A stretch of DNA of 64,000 bases, from assembly GCA_022925895.1 (NCBI GenBank), contig JAKSYS010000184.1, positions 1 through 64,000 of the forward strand, written 5' to 3'. Below are positions 32,285-43,707 of the stretch, one piece after another (position 1 is the first letter of the stretch; each line of letters begins with the position of its first letter). The notes beneath the pieces were generated by a model. That model searched no databases. It was not told where the DNA came from and was given only the letters and a program-made list of their open reading frames with translations. Source of the stretch: Fragilaria crotonensis. Lineage: Eukaryota; Bacillariophyta; Fragilariophyceae; Fragilariales; Fragilariaceae. Made by a program: the position numbers and the translations under genes.

Positions 32285-34374
32285 AGGATACAACGCAATA
32301 CCGTAGGCCTTGGTATCTTCACCAAGTAGGAAGTCGTTCCTTGCCGACGTCGTGCTAAAAACCCAGTACAGGACAGAACTACTAGCTAGCATGAGTACAG
32401 TACTAATAAATATTCGTCTAATGGAAGCTCTACTAGCTAGTAGAGAGCTAGTAGTAGCACCAGGTACAGGTACAAGTACCCTAGAAAACATACGGAGAGC
32501 TAAATTCTGAATATGGGATTGAGGGATTGAGAGTCCCATCCTTCTTATGCCTCTTCAGTCCATTAATAATACTGGTCACTGAAGTTTGACTGCCATAGAC
32601 AGCATAAATCTTGCCTATGGCAGTCTCTGCAGTATCCCGTATCAATCATGATAACAGCTCACACACTCCCTTGCATGCTCAGCAGGACCAATGCTTTGAG
32701 CAACCTTGCTCAGTGCAGGAGAAAAGTCTAGCTCATTTCCTCCACCACTCTATGATGAAAACTTTTGCAAGAGGTCATGAAGACTTCTAGGCGTTGGCAT
32801 CAGCATCGCCATCATTGCATGGTCATTCTCACCAGCTCTTTTTCTTTCAGGTAACTCTACAGCCTTGGTCTCTCCTCCTCTCCTCACCAGGAGTCCATAA
32901 CTCTTGCAGGTTGCAATGCAATTTGCCTCACATTGCCGTTCAAAATATCAAAACAGAGCTTTGGATTCAATTTATCTTGATTGACCGCTGTCTTTAGCTC
33001 CACATTTTCTTCTTGTCCTCTTATGCTGGACAACAAACCCGACTGCAAACCCGACTGCAAACACAACAATGGATTTTGTATTGTCACATTTGTCCCATGT
33101 GCAGGCTGTCCAGCAACTCCATCCACATCAATTTTCCCAACCATATGAATATATCAACATTTGGGTTGTGCCTCAACACACCAAAACGTTAAGATGGATA
33201 TCAACACGCAACACTACAGTCTTGCTTTCTTGTGCGTGTCCTCTGCCTGCTCACCTTGTATTTTGTAAAGTGTAAATCTCCACGGGACACAGTAGATGAG
33301 ACCTTGCGATCCATTGGCGATGGAAAATACGAGGGCTCACCAGAGCCACACATCTTATTCACCAACCATCTGGTTAACCAAAGTTTGAGTTCCACAGTGT
33401 CATTCATTTGACTTGTCTGGTTGATCTCACATCAACCACACTTTTTCAGGGATTCCTCGCTTTTTCTCTGGACCGTTCATCCCTTGAGATTGCACTTGCT
33501 TCGATCTTAGATTTTCCCACCCACCCACCCACCACCCAGGGTTTTGTATTTCATTGTTGTCATCTGGAGGGTTTGGATTCTGGACTCAATCGTATGATGG
33601 TGAAATCATTGCCGGTGTTGATACATCAACCATGGTATGATCCCCCCCTACACGATGGTGCTGCCTTAGAATGACTTTGGTCCACAAGCAGCTCCATTGG
33701 CATAGGAATTCAGGAGATCAACCCTTCTGAATTCTAGACCTAGGACTTTGGGAGTCCATGCTTTCTGTTAGCATGACCATGCAGAGGGATTATTTTTGGT
33801 GCACAGCAGTAACCCCCACTTGGGCGACCGACTCAGTTTACCTACTCGAGTCCGGTTTTGAGTCTCTCTGATGTATGAATAAATTTTGGGGCCAGCAGGC
33901 AGTCATGTAGTCCCAAAAAGTACTGATGGTTGTGTTTAACAAAACAGAATGATAGGTTTTATGAAACGCTTGAAGTTATCTATTGCTGCACAGTCCCGTG
34001 AAGAAATCTCTCGTGGCTCGGATCGGACGGACGCTAGCTAGTGGGTGTAGCAGGTTCAGTATTGCTATTGCTGTACTGTGTATCCTTCTCACTCCATATC
34101 ATTGCGTACTCGGTGTACTCCGTAGAGATTAGTGAGTAGTGAGTACTGAGAACTAAACTACTTGTAGATTGTAACGATGGACATTTTCAGGGAATCTTCA
34201 AAGGAATCTATGGCAGTCACAGTCCCCTACGTGTATTGCGACACTCACAAAATCGACGAGATTCAGTAATTGCGAATCTTCAGATGGCGGAGAAAAACGT
34301 ACTTAATGCAAGCATTCTCGCACCACAATACAAACGTCGCACAGTAGAGCTTGTATCTGACGACCATTGTCGCC
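32285..34374. other. 2-kb intergenic region, no gene recognised
   Basis: Short open frames only. Contains an 11-bp-arm hairpin (32588-32625), CT-rich stretches (32860-32890), a (CCCA) run near 33520-33540 and a repeated CAAACCCGACTG at about 33034-33060. The composition of 32780-33900 differs from nearby spacers, and it may hold an old repeat I cannot name. Confidence 0.35.
32588..32625. repeat. Perfect 11-bp inverted repeat (hairpin)
   Basis: GACTGCCATAG at 32588-32598 and CTATGGCAGTC at 32615-32625, separated by 16 bp. It is not followed by a T-run, so it does not look like a terminator. Possibly a fragment of a foldback element. Confidence 0.6.
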
Positions 34375-36485
34375 ATGTTCAAGTATATTGACCTGTTCGA
34401 AGATCAGATCGAAGATCGAGGTTACTCCGGGATTCTTTCTCAGCAGTTGAAAATTGTTTTGGAAGACCAAGTTTTTGGATGGACACATCTCGTCAAGCAT
34501 CATCGGGCACGTGTTAATAACAAGCGCATCATATTCCGCTTCATTCTACATCTTGGGATTTCTTCATTTCAGTGACTGTTGGAATGGTGCAATTGACCTT
34601 GTTCTACGGGCTTCCGCCTCACTCATCGTGGCACTGTTGGCGTTTCGACTAGTGCGACGACGACGTTCTGTGTGGCTGCCTTCTCCGTACGGCTCGAAAG
34701 AGTACCACGAAGACCAGCAAAGGAGACAAAAAGATCTAGCAGTAACAGACTATTCTACATTGCTAGGACATTTGCGGCGCAGGCGGGACATCTACCTAAA
34801 TGGTCAAATTGAAAAGTCGCTGAGTGAAGCTGAGTTGGCGTTTCACAGGTTTCTGCAGAAAGACCGACAAGTATCCCATTCTTCTTTTCAGACATTTCCA
34901 GCAAGTCAAACTCATTCCATTGAGAACGACCAAGTGACCTTTGCGCCCATTAACACCATGCTGTACTCTCACGGTGGATTCTTCGGGGCCGCCCCTTTTC
35001 TGCTTGCCAATCCCGATTGGATATCGATACTAAGAAAGCTGATGCCGGATGTCTATGTTGAGATTTCCCGCCGCATCTTGAAGGCACCAGCACAAAAACT
35101 CATCCATTGGGCTGAAAACAACCCTGTGGTTGCGGCGTACGGTACGGCGAATGAATTGCAAAACACTACCAAGTTAGTTCCACTCGAGTGGGATGTCTTT
35201 CTTGATCCGCAGCTCGTGCGTCGTGTAGAGCGGGTACGAACTCAACTCGCTTTTCTCAAGTCCGAAGCAATCAAGCTCGAAGGGAACGCCAAGCAACGTT
35301 ATGATCAATTTGTACTTTTCCTGGAGGAAGAGCTGAAACGCAGATCGGCAGAATTGGTAGACAAGATGATGATTGCCCACGGCAATTTAAACCAACTTCT
35401 CCTGGAACAAACAGGATTTGCGAAGGACTACATATATTCCCGTGTGAAGCGAACGAGACGAACTCTGGGCGGAGGGATGTACGCACGGCAGTGGATGGCG
35501 GTATACGCTGAGGCTTTGAGACTCGGCATGGTATTGGGTGAATATCGCACGAGCAGTTCGCCAACGCATTCGGATGAATCACAATTGAGTGGGGTTGAAG
35601 AAATCGACCAGTCCAGTGATTTCAAGATGGACGATCGCACTCCTCTGTTGCAGTTCAGCACGAGCATGCCCCACTCAGCAACCGCAACCGCCGACAACAT
35701 AAGTTCTTCCGTCACCCTTTCCACCCTCTCTTCCTTAGCCTGTCCCGATACTTCGATCAAGGATTCTGTGGACATACTGAGGCGTGTATTCAAACTGGAT
35801 GGACAGGCACGACCAATTGGGCTCGTCTTGGATTTGAAATCACGTCACGTCCCCAAAGAAATCTGGGCAATCGTTGTCAACGAGCTCCTTGCCGCAGGCG
35901 TTCACGTTGAGGGAGTTGGGTCATTCGCCATGGAAGATGTTCGCGACCTAGGGTCTCTCTGTCATACGCGAATTCGCGAAATCATGTTTTTTCCATTCGG
36001 CTGGAGATTTACAGCACGCCTGTCACTCAGGTCGGATGCAAAAGGGCGATAGTGTATTCTTGAATGGCGGTAGTCTTTTATGGGAGGCGAGTGTCACGTC
36101 CGCAAGTTTGATCAAGAAGTTCTCGACGGAGTTCGACGCAGAGCAAGTAATGCAGGAGTACCACTTGCTGCCATTTTGTTCTTCGAATGTTGATGACAAA
36201 TCCCAAAGCACGCTTATGGCGTACAAGGAGAGGTTGGAGCTCAAGATCGGCCTCTATGTACAAGAATTTAATATCGACGAAGCAGCCTTGAATCTTCTTG
36301 TTCATCTTGCCAATGAAAACCCGAATCTTTTGGAGAACGGGATTACTTGGGGTGGTCTTAATGGAGTCACAGTGAGGGGGTATTCAGCCAGGTCGCTTCA
36401 CGTGCACCGATGGGTTTCATACGCAACGATATGCCGGTCGATCTTGGAATTCATCGATGACGGCTGCCAGTGTCGTTGTGTCTGA
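34375..36485 (+). CDS. Unrecognised membrane-anchored protein (one frame break)
   Basis: About 639 residues if one base is dropped from a T6 run at 35987-35992. After that shift the frame continues smoothly to the stop at 36485 (GRMQKGDSVFLNGGSLLWE). The large open frame starting at 34454 has no ATG near its beginning. A model with a tiny first exon (ATGTTCAA, 34375-34382), a GTATAT...TTTCAG intron and exon 2 from 34573 gives MFNDCWNGAIDLVLRASASL followed by a membrane helix (LIVALLAFRLV) and RRRR. The rest is soluble, with a coiled-coil-like region (LVRRVERVRTQLAFLKSEAI) and a Ser-rich linker around 390-440. I do not recognise the family. The start model is tentative. Confidence 0.55.
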
Positions 36486-37371
36486 CGGGCAGTGAACATG
36501 GAGACACGAAGGTTGCTCATGGATTCCTTGTTTTTGTTTTGTTTGTTAAAGTATGGTACGCCGAGGCGTGCACAGTTTCTTGTTGTTGTTCGTAATATCA
36601 TTTGCACGCCATGCCAAAAAGTGCCGGCAGAGTTCTATGTCATAGTTCATTTTCTTGCTATAATTTTCAGTTTTTCCTTGTCGCCTGACTGATTGTTGAT
36701 GGGTTGATGGTGTGCTGGCAATCATAGGCAATACAGAGAGAGACTAAAAGTTACTACCGTACCGTGTAGGCATTCCAGCGTTGCTATTCCGTTTCGTTCA
36801 TTTCCTACTTGCATGTTTCCTACTGTCGTACGGTTTATCCCCATGTATCATACACACATAGTACTTGTACGACTACCAGGTACCAGGTACTGTACTCGAG
36901 TACAAGGTATTTGAGGTTAGACGTACCAGGCACAAGAAGTACTAGTACCTGGCTAGTAACACCGCGTTATTTGGAGGATATGCATACAACATGCAACATA
37001 CAACATACAGTACCAGGTACAACGACTGTGCACTCACATTGCTGCATGAAAATCATGACTTTGCGTCGGGCTTGCCTCAAATCAAATTCGATTTTTAGTA
37101 TTATGCATATGTTGCTTTTAAAACAGGGGAAGGAAGGAAATGGTGCCTTTGCCTCACGAAATGATGAAATGAGGGGGGACACCACTGACCATGAGTTTTT
37201 TTGGACCTGCTTCTTCCTTAACCGGTGTGTGCATGGATCGGTCGGCCGTGACGCAATCAACCAGTTTGGGGCACATGATTTTGCAACAACCAGCGAAACT
37301 CTGTTTACTGCCAACAAACACAAGGAAGACACGCTTTCCGGCTTCATCAACACATCGTCAGTAACGATAAG
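36486..37371. other. Intergenic, GTAC-rich, no gene seen
   Basis: Spacer between the unrecognised gene and the copia LTR. 36840-36960 is dense in GTAC-centred palindromes (GGTACC, AGTACT). An open frame at 36809-37468 partly overlaps the LTR and looks non-coding. Confidence 0.35.
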
Positions 37372-37827
37372 TGAGAATCCAAACCGTGATCAGCCGTCGG
37401 TTGTGCCGCGCTCGCTGGGGAGCGGTGTTATGCACAGGACGACGGCGAGGAGGGCGTGTTGCGAATGATGGGAGAGGCGTTCGATCTTGAGGAGGCCAAT
37501 GATGCACAGCGAGCCAGACGAGTTCGATAGCGATGCGATGTACGCCGGTTTGGGAGCGGATAAGCAAAGTGTATTCCTACCTCGTTACCCTTACGATCCT
37601 CAGAGACCGGCAAGAGTGCGATTGAGATGTAGAATAGTCGATGCTAATAAAGTTGTGAGCGGAGTCCGAGAGGTACTCCGCTGGTTAAACTATAATAGTA
37701 GTATGCGTGCGTGAATTGTACGTGAGTCACAGGAAGGGAATAAGTGTGACTCGACCACGTACGGAGATGTACTATAAAGGTAGACTGTACGGATAGGCAG
37801 CGGTACAATAGTCGATGTGCACGAACA
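37372..37827 (-). repeat. 3' LTR of the copia element
   Basis: 456 bp; in element orientation it begins TGTTCGTGCACATC and ends GGATTCTCA (TG...CA). It is about 98-99 percent identical in substitutions to the LTR at 51758-52213. Preceded, in element direction, by a purine-rich tract AATGGGGGAGTG. Confidence 0.9.
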
Positions 37828-37894
37828 CACTCCCCCATTGTCAACAATGTAGATGTGGCAATGAGCAACAGGAGTGCATGAGGCAGGTGGCAGT

Positions 37895-40143
37895 TCAGAC
37901 AGTTTGACATTTCCATGGAGCACCATAATGTCCCATCAGACGACGTACGTGGCGATGATGGAGCGTAGAGCCGAGTGATTTAGTCAGAGAATCGGCGGAA
38001 TTCATGATACCCGGGATATGTGCTGGGATGATCTCACGGTTAGCCTTCCATTCCTGAACAGCGAAGTGTTGGATGTCGATATGACGTGATCGTGGCGTAG
38101 GGCGGCTGGCGTTAATGAGGATGGCGGCAGCGTTATATTCATAGAGTGTTGTAGGCTCCTGCGTATATCCGAGCTCGGCAAGAATGGATCGAAGATATTT
38201 TGCAATCTTGGCGGCGTGCACAGCAGCAAGGAATTCTGCCTCGGTGGAGCTGGTGGAGACAGTAGGCTGTATCTTGGACTTGTAAGCCAAAGGGCCCCCG
38301 GAAAACATGAATACGATGCCAGTGATGGAGCGACGAGTCTTTAGATCGGTGGCATGCGCTGCATCAACATATCCAGCAAGGAGCGTTGGTTGAGATGGTT
38401 CCGGGAACGATGGGAGCATCGGGTCGGAGGGGAGCGGCTGAGAAGTACCAACAGGCAGAGAGGATAGCAGCTTTGAACGCCAATAGTGAAGGCCCCACGA
38501 TTTGGTCATTCTCAAATAGCGTGCGACTCGACGAAGGGCGTCGTAGTGGGTTTTTGCTGGGCGGTCCGAGAAACGAGCGAGTGTTGTGACGGCGTATCCG
38601 ATATCGGGTCGTGCAACCACATAGGCATTAATAAGGGCACCGAGTACGCTCCGGTAGGAGAAGCCTGCAACAGTTTCCAAAGCAGCGTGCTCCGGGGTAC
38701 CATCCAAAGGAGAAGTTTCATAGTCCGCGAAAAGTTGTTGGATCATTGACGAAGAGATTGGTTCGATGGGCTTGGTATCGGTGTCGCGAGATCCAGAAGC
38801 TGACCATCCGTAGTGTGATAATAACTTATCGATATATGTTTCACAGGATACCTCAATATATCAATCCGTTTGTTCCACGTCCACGCCATTCTTGAAGGAA
38901 TCGAGAACGCTTTCGTCGCGAAGATCGATGCCGTCCTCAAGACAAATCGTTCGGACAAGATCGCGAATGACTTCAGGGTCGACACATCCTATAGCCATGT
39001 CGTCGACTTGACGGCAGATCAACATACAATGTCCCTTGTAAACCCTTGGTATAAACTTCGTTCATGGGTGGTGGATTTGAAACCATGACGTGCGATGACG
39101 CGATTGACGAAGCGTTCCCAAAGTGCACCGGATTCAGGGTGTCCCTGAAGGGCATGCTGGACCGGCAGGACCATGTCCCGTGAGACAGCAACACCGTGAC
39201 GCGCCATGTACCAGTCGGCGTATTGATCATCAATGTAGACGAAAGTCGGTTGGTCTGGAGGAGGGGAGTTGGCGTAAGCATTGGTGGCATCAACCTTCAG
39301 ACCGATAAAACCTTCGTGTGCACATAGAGTGAAGAATAAACGCATGCAAGGTTGCTCGATACACGAGGAATACGTGTTGGCTAACTTGAGTTGCGGCGCG
39401 TCCCGGGGGGATCCGTCGCAACAGTTGCGAGCCTTACGTGCACCGTCGGCCTTTATGGAATAATTCCAATGTTGACGAAGGATGATGGCGTCTTTGGGGG
39501 GAAGGCACAGTGACCCATACATATCCTGTTTGGCCATGGAGTCAAGTTGTTTGAACTTACCTTCTTGCCACTGGTCCCAGTTGGTTAAGCGCATTAACTT
39601 CCGAAGCGTGAAGCTTCCAAGCGCTTGCTCTTCAGGCGTGCCATAACTGGTAGTATTGAGCGATCGCATGACGAGAGGGGAGCAGCCGTCAGATGACGAT
39701 TGGCCGACATCCTTCGAGGTGTCGGTGGGCCCGGAGAGGATCGAATTGATCACGCGGAGCTGGTCGACAGACAAATGGATTGGATTGTCATGTCGTCGAT
39801 TGGCCACAGGGATGTAGCAATCAGGGGCAAAAACGATCCGGAAAGACGTATCGTCGGATGCTGCAACCGTCTTCAACGCAGACATGGCAGATTCTGAAGT
39901 AAAACTGGGTGTATCGTTGATCGAAACGACAAACGCTCCGATATACTTTCGACGTGCATTTTTGATGCGTCCCGCGGAGGTGTGCGGGACGATGCCAGAG
40001 ACATATGCGCGTTTGCGTATATGACATTCGGACACTTCGAAACCCAGAGTAGGATGGTCACATCTTATTGCAGGGGACAACTCGTCGAGGCGATCAAAGG
40101 GGTCGTCGGAGATGGAGAGGTCCAACGGAGACAAGTCAAGCAA
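37895..40143 (-). pseudogene. Copia reverse transcriptase and RNase H region (fossil)
   Basis: The minus-strand frames carry a copia-type reverse transcriptase (RVT_2-like, with GLKVDATNAYANSPPP) and, at the downstream end (37895-38400), an RNase H with STSSTEAEFLAAVHAAK and SRHIDIQHF, typical of Ty1/copia elements. It belongs to the element bounded by the LTRs at 37372 and 52213. The coding is broken. Confidence 0.85.
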
Positions 40144-41111
40144 ATCAGGGCAACAGAACCGTCGCCATTGAGCTGGCGCAACAGCTGGACGTTGGGTGGA
40201 AGTTTGTCTGCGATGTTGTTCATACCCTCATCAAATCGAGCATGAGTGGCGGTTTTCACGGTCGCACTTTCCACATCATAATAATAAAGGATCTTTAAAG
40301 ATCGTGAGTAACCCAAAAAGATGTCGAGCCGGGAGTTTGAAACAAGCTTGCCGTATCGTGCCGAGGTAGGTCGAACATGCACACGGCACCCAAAAGTCCT
40401 CAGTTTGGACAGATTCGGCAGTTCGGAGCCGCACATCTCGTAAGAACTGGATATACGAGTGCCGTGTGGGACAAAGTTGTACAAACGCAGATAGTGATAG
40501 AAGGCATACGGCCAGAAATTCGGGCGTAAGTTCGCACCGGACAGCATCGCGCGCAAGGCGTCACCAATGGTTTGATGAGGCCGTTCACCAGGACCGTTTT
40601 GGTTAGATGAATCGGGACCCGTCAACTCCACAGTGTAGCCGAAATTTGAGAACGTCTGGTGGACATCGCGACTCTTTCCAAGCTCTCCTCCTCCATCCAT
40701 GCGCACGTATTTATTTGTGCAATCCGGGGAGTTGTTGGCCAGCCAACTGTTAATCCATTCAATTGGAGGGGCTTTTGATGCAAAGGCTCGACCATAGAGT
40801 CGACCACTGAAGTGATTGGTGATTAAAGCGTAGCACGTTTCTCCATTCAGGCCCACCAAGTTCTGATGCCGTTTCTTGTCGCTGCTCTTTTGGACCATGA
40901 AACCAAAGTCAATTGATATACCTTGATTACAGATTGTGGATCGCATGATGGTGGCGTTCCCAGAAGGTTGCTTTCGGAGCTTTGCGGCGAGACAAATTGG
41001 GCATTCTTCGAGCGTGTTGGGAAGCGCAAACTCTGGCATCCCTTTTACGAAACGGTGCATAGTAGACAGACGACGAAAGTTGAGATGCCCCAATCGCTGA
41101 TGCCACAACAT
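40065..41111 (-). pseudogene. Copia integrase region (fossil)
   Basis: Contains the GAG-pre-integrase zinc-binding segment (WHQRLGHLNFRRLSTM...CPICLAAK) and an rve-type integrase core with RMDGGGELGKS and SNQNGPGERPHQTIGDALR, in the order seen in diatom CoDi copia elements. Part of the element spanning 37372-52213. Confidence 0.85.
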
Positions 41112-41123
41112 GCGAAGCGCCGA

Positions 41124-43230
41124 TCAGGAGAGGGAGCGAACATGATAATTGCCGATAGGCGTATCTTTGTTGGATTCGCCTTCAGTTTGGGAGGTATCAG
41201 GTCCCTCTTTGACTGGCTCACGTTTGGTCAGTGGTGGGGGACTAACAACATTGCATGTAACATCTAGTGCTGGGTCCAACAATGTGTTCGTTGTCGGGCC
41301 CGAAGTTGCCATTGTTCCCTGCGGTGACGATAAGATGATTGATTCATCCTCGGCAATCGCCCCGCACCCATGTTGTTCTGACCCTTTATTGTCAGTGGGT
41401 AAACCTGACAATGGGCCTACCAAAAATCCGGTTTCAAGTGTTGATCACGACAGGTGCTGCACGATGCCCCGTTCGAGACCACCGGTGGTGGTTCGTGACA
41501 CGCTTGACATGTCATGCCATCGGTGGGATCAAATGACCTGAGGAGTTGATGTGTCGGAGCGTGATCCGAACACAGGCGATGGACACGAGTCGGCCATGGG
41601 GAATGGCAGCGAGGTGTTGCTCGTCATTTAGGAGAATCAAGGCTTCAGTGAAGGTAAGACCACCACGCTTGGAGATCGGTTGGTGGATTGAAACGTAGAC
41701 ATCCTGATTGCGGCGAAGACGATGAGGGAAATGAATGAATCCTGCCAAGTCCAAATGGCTCGATGTATGATAGCTCGAGGTGTTGAGCTGTCGGGAAATC
41801 GCGGAAAGCGAGATGATGACACCGGGGATAGTGGGAGTGTGATATGTTCGCACAAAGACGAATGATGAGGCTCCCCAGTCCCACAATTTTCGGTAGGCAC
41901 ACACAGAAAGCCAACGCCGAGGGACGATGAACATGATTGCCCGCGTCAAAAGGCAAACACTGGAATTATTGAGCGGCCGATACGCGAAGAGTAGGTTTTG
42001 TCGTTCACGGTGCATGCCATCGACCCATTGTCAGCGTGTGCGTAGGTTGAAGCCGTAGGGACATCGTAGGTTGCAGCCAAACGACGTACGGACAAAGGGT
42101 CAAGGACGTCAGCGGAGTCGGACGGAGCGATGATGGACGCCATTGACATAGAGTTGATCTCCTAACCCCGAGGATCTGGACGGAGTGTATCGACAAAGAT
42201 GAAAAACAACCTTCAAAGTCATCGTTGGGGTCGTCATCGGAGATGTGGATCGCATGTTGGCGGTAGCCTTCGTCGCCTGTGTCATCCTCTTCAGTTTCCA
42301 CAACTCCACTGGGGACTCGTCAGGACGGATCGCCGATGTGGAGACTTCGCATGGTACGCGGAGTGCTGTTTGCGGGGGAGACCAATCTGGTACGAGCATT
42401 GGCGGCATTGAGGCGGGTGCGAAAGTGCGAATGTGAGTTGGCCACTTGCGTGCGCAATGCAGGATGGCGTTGGGCGAGGGATTCGGCCACAATATAATCA
42501 ACAAATCGATTACACTCCGTCAGAGTGTGTCCCGACATTTGGCAACCAAGGCAGACGGCACTCGATTGTTGGTTGTGGGCAATCGCATTGACGATAAGAT
42601 CGACCTCTTCCTCAGGCAAGTAGGCGCTGTCCAATTCCGTGGCATCGTTTGTAGCCTCTAATCGACGAATGACGGCAGTTGGAGCAGGACGGGGATGGGT
42701 CGTTGCAAGCCGCGATCCTGGGGCTTCGCGTCCAATCTCATCAGCATATTCCATAAACGTCGTGGCGATCTGTGGTATGCTAATTAAAAGGAGCGTACCG
42801 CCCTTTCCAGAGAACTTGTCGCGTTCCACAAGGCGTCGGAAGTCACTGCGCCATTCTGCAGAGAGATTGCGGACAGCGAGGTCGAGCGCTTCGATTCCGT
42901 GTACGTTCGTGTAGCGAGACGCTCACGGGCAATGAATTTTTGAAGGCGTCGGAGATAGAGGCTGAAAGTCTCGGAGCGCCGATGGCGAGGTATCTCATTT
43001 GCTGTGGAGTAGACGGAGTGAAGAATTGGGTGATGCATACGTAGGATATTATAAATTGCATTGTATCCAGCATTCGCCGTCGACCCTTCTACGGCTTCAA
43101 GTTTGCGCGAGTTTGAAGGGAATGTCTCCGGCTTGATGAGGAGACTGTAGAGGAGATGTCCCATGAATGACTTCTGATCTCGGACAGATTGTGGTAGTGA
43201 ATTCCACCATGATCCACAGACATTACATCA
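41124..43230 (-). pseudogene. Copia gag region (fossil)
   Basis: Helical gag-like sequence (42784-43164, with NAGYNAIYNILRMHHPIL) and, downstream, a CCHC zinc knuckle (CLGCQMSGHTLTEC, about 42500-42560). Stretches from 41124 to 42015 probably cover the linker to the protease, but I cannot place a protease active site. The upstream end is cut off near 43.2 kb, where DNA-transposon sequence begins. Confidence 0.7.
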
Positions 43231-43707
43231 GAAGGCCGCTTTTGTTAACTATGTCAAAAAATGGTTACTTTTTGGTGGTAAGTCATGTATATATTGTTTA
43301 AAGTCAACATATAATAATCATAAGTAAGTATATTCTTATGATTAGTATTGAATATTATAATTTATTTTTTCACAATGTTTGTTTCGTTCCTCTGACGGTA
43401 AATAATCAGCAGTGAACATCGTCAATTTTCGATGAACAACGTTTTTTTGTCATGGTAACTTAGACCATACATCAAACAGATATAGTAACATATCGCAAGG
43501 TCTTAAACCAAACATGACATGTTTCAATAAAATATATTGATTTTCAAACATTCCTTTTGCCAATGCCATTATGTACGACTTCGTCATGCTGATTGTTGGT
43601 ATGTGGTTTGACAAGGGAATTTTAAAATATTACATTTGCTTGATCAAAGAATTGTGCTCGTATTTCAACACTCTTCACTTGTTGTTTATCTTTAATCTAC
43701 TACTACT

